From contig NZ_RBDY01000005.1 of NCBI RefSeq assembly GCF_003626575.1, forward strand, positions 62,001 to 126,000: a DNA stretch of 64,000 bases. Direction: 5' to 3'. Position 1 is the stretch's first letter, and every line of letters begins with the position of its first letter. The position numbers and the translations under genes were made by a program. The stretch comes from Streptomyces radicis (lineage in GTDB: Bacteria; Actinomycetota; Actinomycetes; Streptomycetales; Streptomycetaceae). The notes under the pieces were generated by a model. It searched no databases. It was not told the origin of the DNA and saw only the letters and a list, made by a program, of their open reading frames with translations. Of the stretch, positions 60,532-64,000 are shown in pieces.

Positions 60532-61705
60532 CGCGGCGCAGGAACTCCGCGTTGCTGCCCGTCTCCCGCAGCCGGTCGAGCAGGATCTCGACGGCCTGGC
60601 GCGGGTCGCGGTCCCCCAGCGCCCTGCGCAGCCCGTGCACGGCGGCCAGCTCGGCGGGCGGGGTGAGGATCTCCTCGCGGCGGGTGCCCGAGGGGTCGAG
60701 GTCCACGGCGGGGAAGACGCGGCGCCCCGCCAGCACGCGGTCGAGGCGCAGCTCCATGTTGCCGGTGCTCTTGAGCTCCTCGAAGAAGAAGTCGTCGGCG
60801 CGGGAGCCGGTGTCCACCAGGGCGGTGGCCAGGATGGTCAACGAGCCGCCGCCCTCGATCGCGCGGGCCGCGCCGAACAGGCGCTTGGGCGGGTGCAGCG
60901 CGGAGGCGTCGACGCCGCCGCTGAGCACGCGCCCGGTGGAGCGCGCGGCCATGTTGTGGGCGCGGCACAGGCGGGTGAGGGAGTCGAGCAGGATCACCAC
61001 GTCCTCGCCGCGCTCGACGCGGCGCTTGGCGCGTTCGACCGCGAGCGCGGCGACGGCCGTGTGGTCGCGCGGGGGCCGGTCGAACGGCGACGCGATGACC
61101 TCGGCGGGCACCGAGCGGCGCATGTCGGTGACCTCCTCGGGGCGCTCGTCGAGCAGGACGGCCATGACGTGGCACTCGGGGTGGTTGTGGGCCAGGGCTC
61201 CGGCGACGGCCTTGAGGATCATGGTCTTGCCGGTCTTGGGCGGCGCCACGATCAGCCCGCGCTGGCCCTTGCCGATGGGCGTCAGCAGGTCGATGACGCG
61301 GGTGGCGAGCTGGCCCCTGGTGGTCTCGAGGGTGAGGCGGCGATTCGGGTGGACGGGGGTGAGGGAGGCGAACTCCGGGCGGTCGGCGAGGCGTTCGGGC
61401 CGCTGCCCTTCGACCAGGTCGAGGCGCGCGAGGCGGCGCGAGGCGTTCCGCCCCGCGCCCCGCCGGGTCACGGTGCCCTCGACGTGGTCGCCGGGGCGCA
61501 GCCCGTGGCGGCGGGCCTGGTCGGGGTGGAGCGGGATGTCGCCAGGGCCCGGCAGATAGCCGTCGGCGCGGATGACGAGGTGGCCCTCGCGGCCTTCGCG
61601 GCCTTCGGCCGGGGCGAGGAGCCCGGCGACCCGCTCGTCGGTGGCGGCGGTCGGCGCGCGGTCGGGCGCGCGGTCGAGTGCGGGTGCGGGTGCGGTGATG
61701 GTCAT
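60506..61705 (-). CDS. rho: Short Rho transcription termination factor paralogue
   Basis: 399 residues from the ATG at 61705 (GGAG six bases upstream). The ATPase core is intact: P-loop 'VAPPKTGKTMILKAVA', Walker B 'EDVVILLDSLTRLCRA', Q/R loops 'LSGGVDASALHPPKRLFGAARA' and 'DDFFFEELKSTGNMELRL'. The N-terminal RNA-binding domain is reduced. 'VIRADGYLPGPGDIPLHPDQ' aligns with the Rho cold-shock domain, but the about ten residues with the RNP motif (FGFLR) between the DG and the YLPGP are missing. The long Arg/Asn-rich insert of actinobacterial housekeeping Rho is also absent. Probably an accessory Rho with altered RNA loading. Confidence 0.88.
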   Translation of the reverse strand: MTITAPAPALDRAPDRAPTAATDERVAGLLAPAEGREGREGHLVIRADGYLPGPGDIPLHPDQARRHGLRPGDHVEGTVTRRGAGRNASRRLARLDLVEGQRPERLADRPEFASLTPVHPNRRLTLETTRGQLATRVIDLLTPIGKGQRGLIVAPPKTGKTMILKAVAGALAHNHPECHVMAVLLDERPEEVTDMRRSVPAEVIASPFDRPPRDHTAVAALAVERAKRRVERGEDVVILLDSLTRLCRAHNMAARSTGRVLSGGVDASALHPPKRLFGAARAIEGGGSLTILATALVDTGSRADDFFFEELKSTGNMELRLDRVLAGRRVFPAVDLDPSGTRREEILTPPAELAAVHGLRRALGDRDPRQAVEILLDRLRETGSNAEFLRRVSLTTLPV

Positions 61706-61941
61706 ACGGGGGATCTCCAGGGGTGGTGCGGACAGGGCCGGGTGAGGGGTGGACGCCGTGAGCACGGCGGGGCGAACGGCCTCGGGCGGCGCCGGTGAGC
61801 GGCGCGCGGGACCCTGGGGCCGGTGCCGGGAAACGCGCCCCACGGAGTGCGGGAGCCGCGCGAGAAGCGGCGACAAGGCCGCGGAGTGAAGGGCACGGAC
61901 GCCGGAAAGGGGCGTACGGACGTGCCACGTTCAGGGTACAC

Positions 61942-61959
61942 CCGGCCACGCGGGGCCGG
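61942..61959 (-). terminator. Small hairpin after the methyltransferase gene
   Basis: CCGGCC (61942-61947) and GGCCGG (61954-61959) form a short perfect stem 17 bp beyond the stop of the reverse-strand methyltransferase gene. The remaining 61706-61941 gap holds no recognised element beyond the rho leader. Confidence 0.3.
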
Positions 61960-61975
61960 TAGGGGAGGCGACGGA

Positions 61976-62791
61976 TCAGGGCTTGCGGCCGACGCCGCCC
62001 GCCTGGCCGAGGTCCTGCGGCTCGCCGATCGCGGCCAGCTCGGGCCGCCAGCGGGTGACGGGGACGACACCGGGCTCGACCAGCTCGAGGCCGTCGAAGT
62101 ACCCGGCGATCTCGTCCATCGTGCGCAGCCGGTAGGGGATGGCGCCCGACTCGTTGTACTCCCGCTGGGCGCTGACGTAGACGTCGTCGGTGTCGGTGCC
62201 CTCGTTGAGCGAGAGATGGCTGCCGGGGGGCAGCCCGCCCATGAGCCCGCGGACGATGTCGCGCGCGCCCTCGTAGGTGGGCACATGGCCGAGGATGCCG
62301 CTGAGGATCAGCCCGACGGGGCGCGACAGGTCCAACGTCCCCGCCGCGCGGCGCAGGATCTCCTCGGGGTCGCGCAGGTCAGCCTCGATGTACTCGGTCG
62401 CGCCCTCGGGCGTCGACGTCAGCAGGGCGTGCGCGTGCATCAGCACCAGCGGGTCGTTGTCCACGTAGACGACGCGGGAGTCGGGGGCGACGCGCTGGGC
62501 GATCTGGTGGGTGTTGTCGGCGGTGGGCAGGCCCGTTCCGACGTCGAGGAACTGGCGGAGGCCCGCATCGCGCGCCAGGAAGCGCACCGAGCGGGCCAGG
62601 AACTGCCGCGAGGCGCGGGCGATGTCCACGATGCCGGGGAACGCCCTGCGGTAGGCGTCGCCCGCCGCGCGGTCCACCTCGTAGTTGTCCTTGCCGCCGA
62701 GCCAGTAGTTCCAGATCCTGGCCGAGTGCGGCACGGACGTGTCGATCTTCGAGACCGGGTCGGAGCGGGGGGTGGACGCGTCGTCTGTCAC
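61976..62791 (-). CDS. DUF574/SAM-dependent methyltransferase-like protein
   Basis: 271 residues. 'SVPHSARIWNYWLGGKDNYEVDR' at the N-terminus is diagnostic for this actinobacteria-specific family (PF04672). A SAM-binding Rossmann region follows with 'QFLDVGTGLPTADNTHQIA' and 'VVYVDNDPLVLMHAHALL'. Streptomycetes have many copies, often near nucleotide- or signal-related genes. Substrate unknown. Confidence 0.9.
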   Translation of the reverse strand: MTDDASTPRSDPVSKIDTSVPHSARIWNYWLGGKDNYEVDRAAGDAYRRAFPGIVDIARASRQFLARSVRFLARDAGLRQFLDVGTGLPTADNTHQIAQRVAPDSRVVYVDNDPLVLMHAHALLTSTPEGATEYIEADLRDPEEILRRAAGTLDLSRPVGLILSGILGHVPTYEGARDIVRGLMGGLPPGSHLSLNEGTDTDDVYVSAQREYNESGAIPYRLRTMDEIAGYFDGLELVEPGVVPVTRWRPELAAIGEPQDLGQAGGVGRKP

Positions 62792-62897
62792 CGGAGGTCT
62801 CCTGCCGTGGGGCTGCTGGTCCCTGCCGCCCTCAACGTAACCGCGCCACCGCGGGCACGCGCACCCGTGACACGCCCGGGCGGCTTCAGGGGCGGCG

Positions 62898-64000
62898 TCA
62901 TGGGCGCGGGGCCGTGGTGAGGATGGTCGCCAACGCGCGGTTGAGCGCGCCCCTGGTCAGGTCGGCGCGGGCGGTCAGGCGCAGCCGCGAGACGCCGTCG
63001 GGGACGGACGGCGGGCGGAAGCAGCCCACCGCGACGCCCGCGGCGCGGCACTCCGCCGCCCAGCCGACCGCGGCCTCGGGCGAGGGCGCGCGGACCGACA
63101 CCACCGCGGCGTCGGGGCGCGCGGCGCTCAGCCCGCCCGCGGTCAGCCGCCGGTGCAGGGTGGCCGCGTGGGACCTGGCGCGCTCGGCGCGTCCGGGCTC
63201 GCGGCGCAGCAGCCGCAGGGCGCCGAGCGCGGCGCCCGCGGCGGCCGGGGCGAGGCCGGTGTCGAAGATGAACGTGCGGGCGGCGTTGACCAGGTGGTCG
63301 ATCACGCGGCGCGGGCCGAGGACCGCGCCGCCCTGGCTGCCGAGCGACTTGGAGAGGGTGACCGTCGCGACCACGTCGGGGGCGCCCGCGAGCCCGGCGG
63401 CGGCGACCGCGCCCCGGCCGCCCTCGCCCAGCACGCCGAGGCCGTGGGCGTCGTCGACGATCAACGCGGCGCCGCGCTCCCTGCACACCGCGGCGAGCGC
63501 GGGCAGCGGGGCGGCGTCGCCGTCGACCGAGAACACCGAGTCGGTGACGGCCAGCGCGCGCCCCTGGTGGCGGTCGAGGGCCTTGTCGAACGCGGCGGGG
63601 TCGGCGTGCGGCACCACCGCGACCTCGGCGTGGGCCAGGCGGCAGCCGTCGATGAGCGAGGCGTGGTTGCCCGCGTCGGAGGCGATCAGCGTTCCGCGGC
63701 CGCCCAGTGCGGTGAGGGCGGCGAGATTGGCGGCATAGCCGGAGGCCAGCACGAGCGCGGCCTCGAAGCCGCAGAAGTCCGCGAGCTCCGCCTCGAGTTC
63801 GGCGTGCAGCGCGGTGCTCCCCGTGACCAGGCGCGAGCCGGTGGCGCCCGCGCCCCAGCGCTCGGCCGCCTCGACGGCGGCGGCGATCACCTCGGGGTGG
63901 CGGGCCAGGCCGAGGTAGTCGTTGCCCGCCAGGTCGAGCGGTGCCGCGTCGGCGGCGCGGGGGCGCAACTCGCGGTGCAGCCCGGCTCGGTGGCGGCGCG
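62898..64000 (-). CDS. bioF: 8-amino-7-oxononanoate synthase, N-terminus outside the window
   Basis: At least 367 residues visible; the reading frame stays open to base 64000 with the typical upstream sequence 'RAGLHRELRPR', so the real start is beyond the window. PLP-dependent alpha-oxoamine synthase: 'LDLAGNDYLGLARHP', 'GSRLVTGSTALHAELEAELA', 'ALIVDDAHGLGVLGEGGRG' (Asp/His) and 'VATVTLSKSLGSQGGAV' with the PLP-binding Lys. Condenses pimeloyl-ACP/CoA with alanine in biotin synthesis. Other bio genes are presumably beyond the edge. Confidence 0.92.
   Translation of the reverse strand, partial: RRHRAGLHRELRPRAADAAPLDLAGNDYLGLARHPEVIAAAVEAAERWGAGATGSRLVTGSTALHAELEAELADFCGFEAALVLASGYAANLAALTALGGRGTLIASDAGNHASLIDGCRLAHAEVAVVPHADPAAFDKALDRHQGRALAVTDSVFSVDGDAAPLPALAAVCRERGAALIVDDAHGLGVLGEGGRGAVAAAGLAGAPDVVATVTLSKSLGSQGGAVLGPRRVIDHLVNAARTFIFDTGLAPAAAGAALGALRLLRREPGRAERARSHAATLHRRLTAGGLSAARPDAAVVSVRAPSPEAAVGWAAECRAAGVAVGCFRPPSVPDGVSRLRLTARADLTRGALNRALATILTTAPRP

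Overview
The window is chromosomal DNA of a very high-GC actinomycete, most likely a Streptomyces or close relative. Pointers are the strongly G/C-ending codon use, frequent GTG/TTG starts and 4-base start/stop overlaps, a lasso peptide cluster, a CYP158-like P450 next to an RppA-type type III PKS, a DUF574-type methyltransferase, and an Opp-type beta-glucoside operon headed by a LacI regulator with a CebR-like box. I found no tRNA, rRNA, CRISPR array, insertion sequence or prophage. The first gene (VOC protein) and the last (BioF) are cut by the window edges.

Layout. 1-2.4 kb: VOC protein, divergent WYL regulator, and a TetR regulator overlapping it tail to tail, then the first copy of a dispersed intergenic repeat. 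2.4-6.2 kb: sensor-domain membrane protein and a four-gene lasso peptide operon (precursor, cyclase, RRE protein, peptidase) with no exporter gene. 6.2-11.1 kb: CUT2-type sugar importer resembling rhamnose systems, with a clear promoter and two LacI-type half-palindromic boxes. 11.1-17.5 kb: a sugar-acid locus (Zn glucose dehydrogenase, GntP permease, P-loop protein, GMC oxidoreductase with a gluconate-dehydrogenase-like N-terminus, Rieske protein). 17.5-24.9 kb: aldo/keto reductase, DUF4032 protein with an Fpg/Nei glycosylase, three small envelope proteins, 6-phosphogluconate dehydrogenase, an Rv1733c-like protein and a TraR/DksA zinc-finger protein. 25.2-26.8 kb: NarL-type two-component system, closed by an 18-bp perfect bidirectional terminator.

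26.9-35.4 kb: a LacI-Opp-type-ABC-GH1 operon, apparently for uptake and hydrolysis of beta-glucosides such as cellobiose. 35.6-36.2 kb: two more copies of the dispersed repeat, head-on and sharing one terminal hairpin. 36.2-42.9 kb: LigD polymerase-domain protein, PfpI-family protein, Rv2629/baeRF2-like ribosome factor, transketolase, TPR protein, 14-TM MFS exporter. 42.9-53.6 kb: an inferred beta-mannoside regulon made of a LacI-like protein without a DNA-binding domain, GH2 beta-mannosidase, a second Opp-type importer (with a permease-ATPase fusion) and a ROK regulator. Three promoters there share a 27-bp sequence that I propose as the ROK operator.

53.8-56.2 kb: P450 plus THN synthase, predicted to make oxidatively coupled flaviolin-type pigment. 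56.2-64 kb: Nudix, FAD monooxygenase-like protein, HIT protein, ATP-dependent DNA ligase, a second LigD polymerase-domain protein, a short Rho paralogue lacking the RNP motif, a DUF574 methyltransferase and BioF.

Most noteworthy: the composite dispersed repeat family, the uncharacterised lasso precursor (predicted 9-residue ring), the shared ROK-site regulon with its HTH-less LacI protein, the short Rho, and 15-bp tandem duplications that repeat in-frame stop codons at three gene ends.
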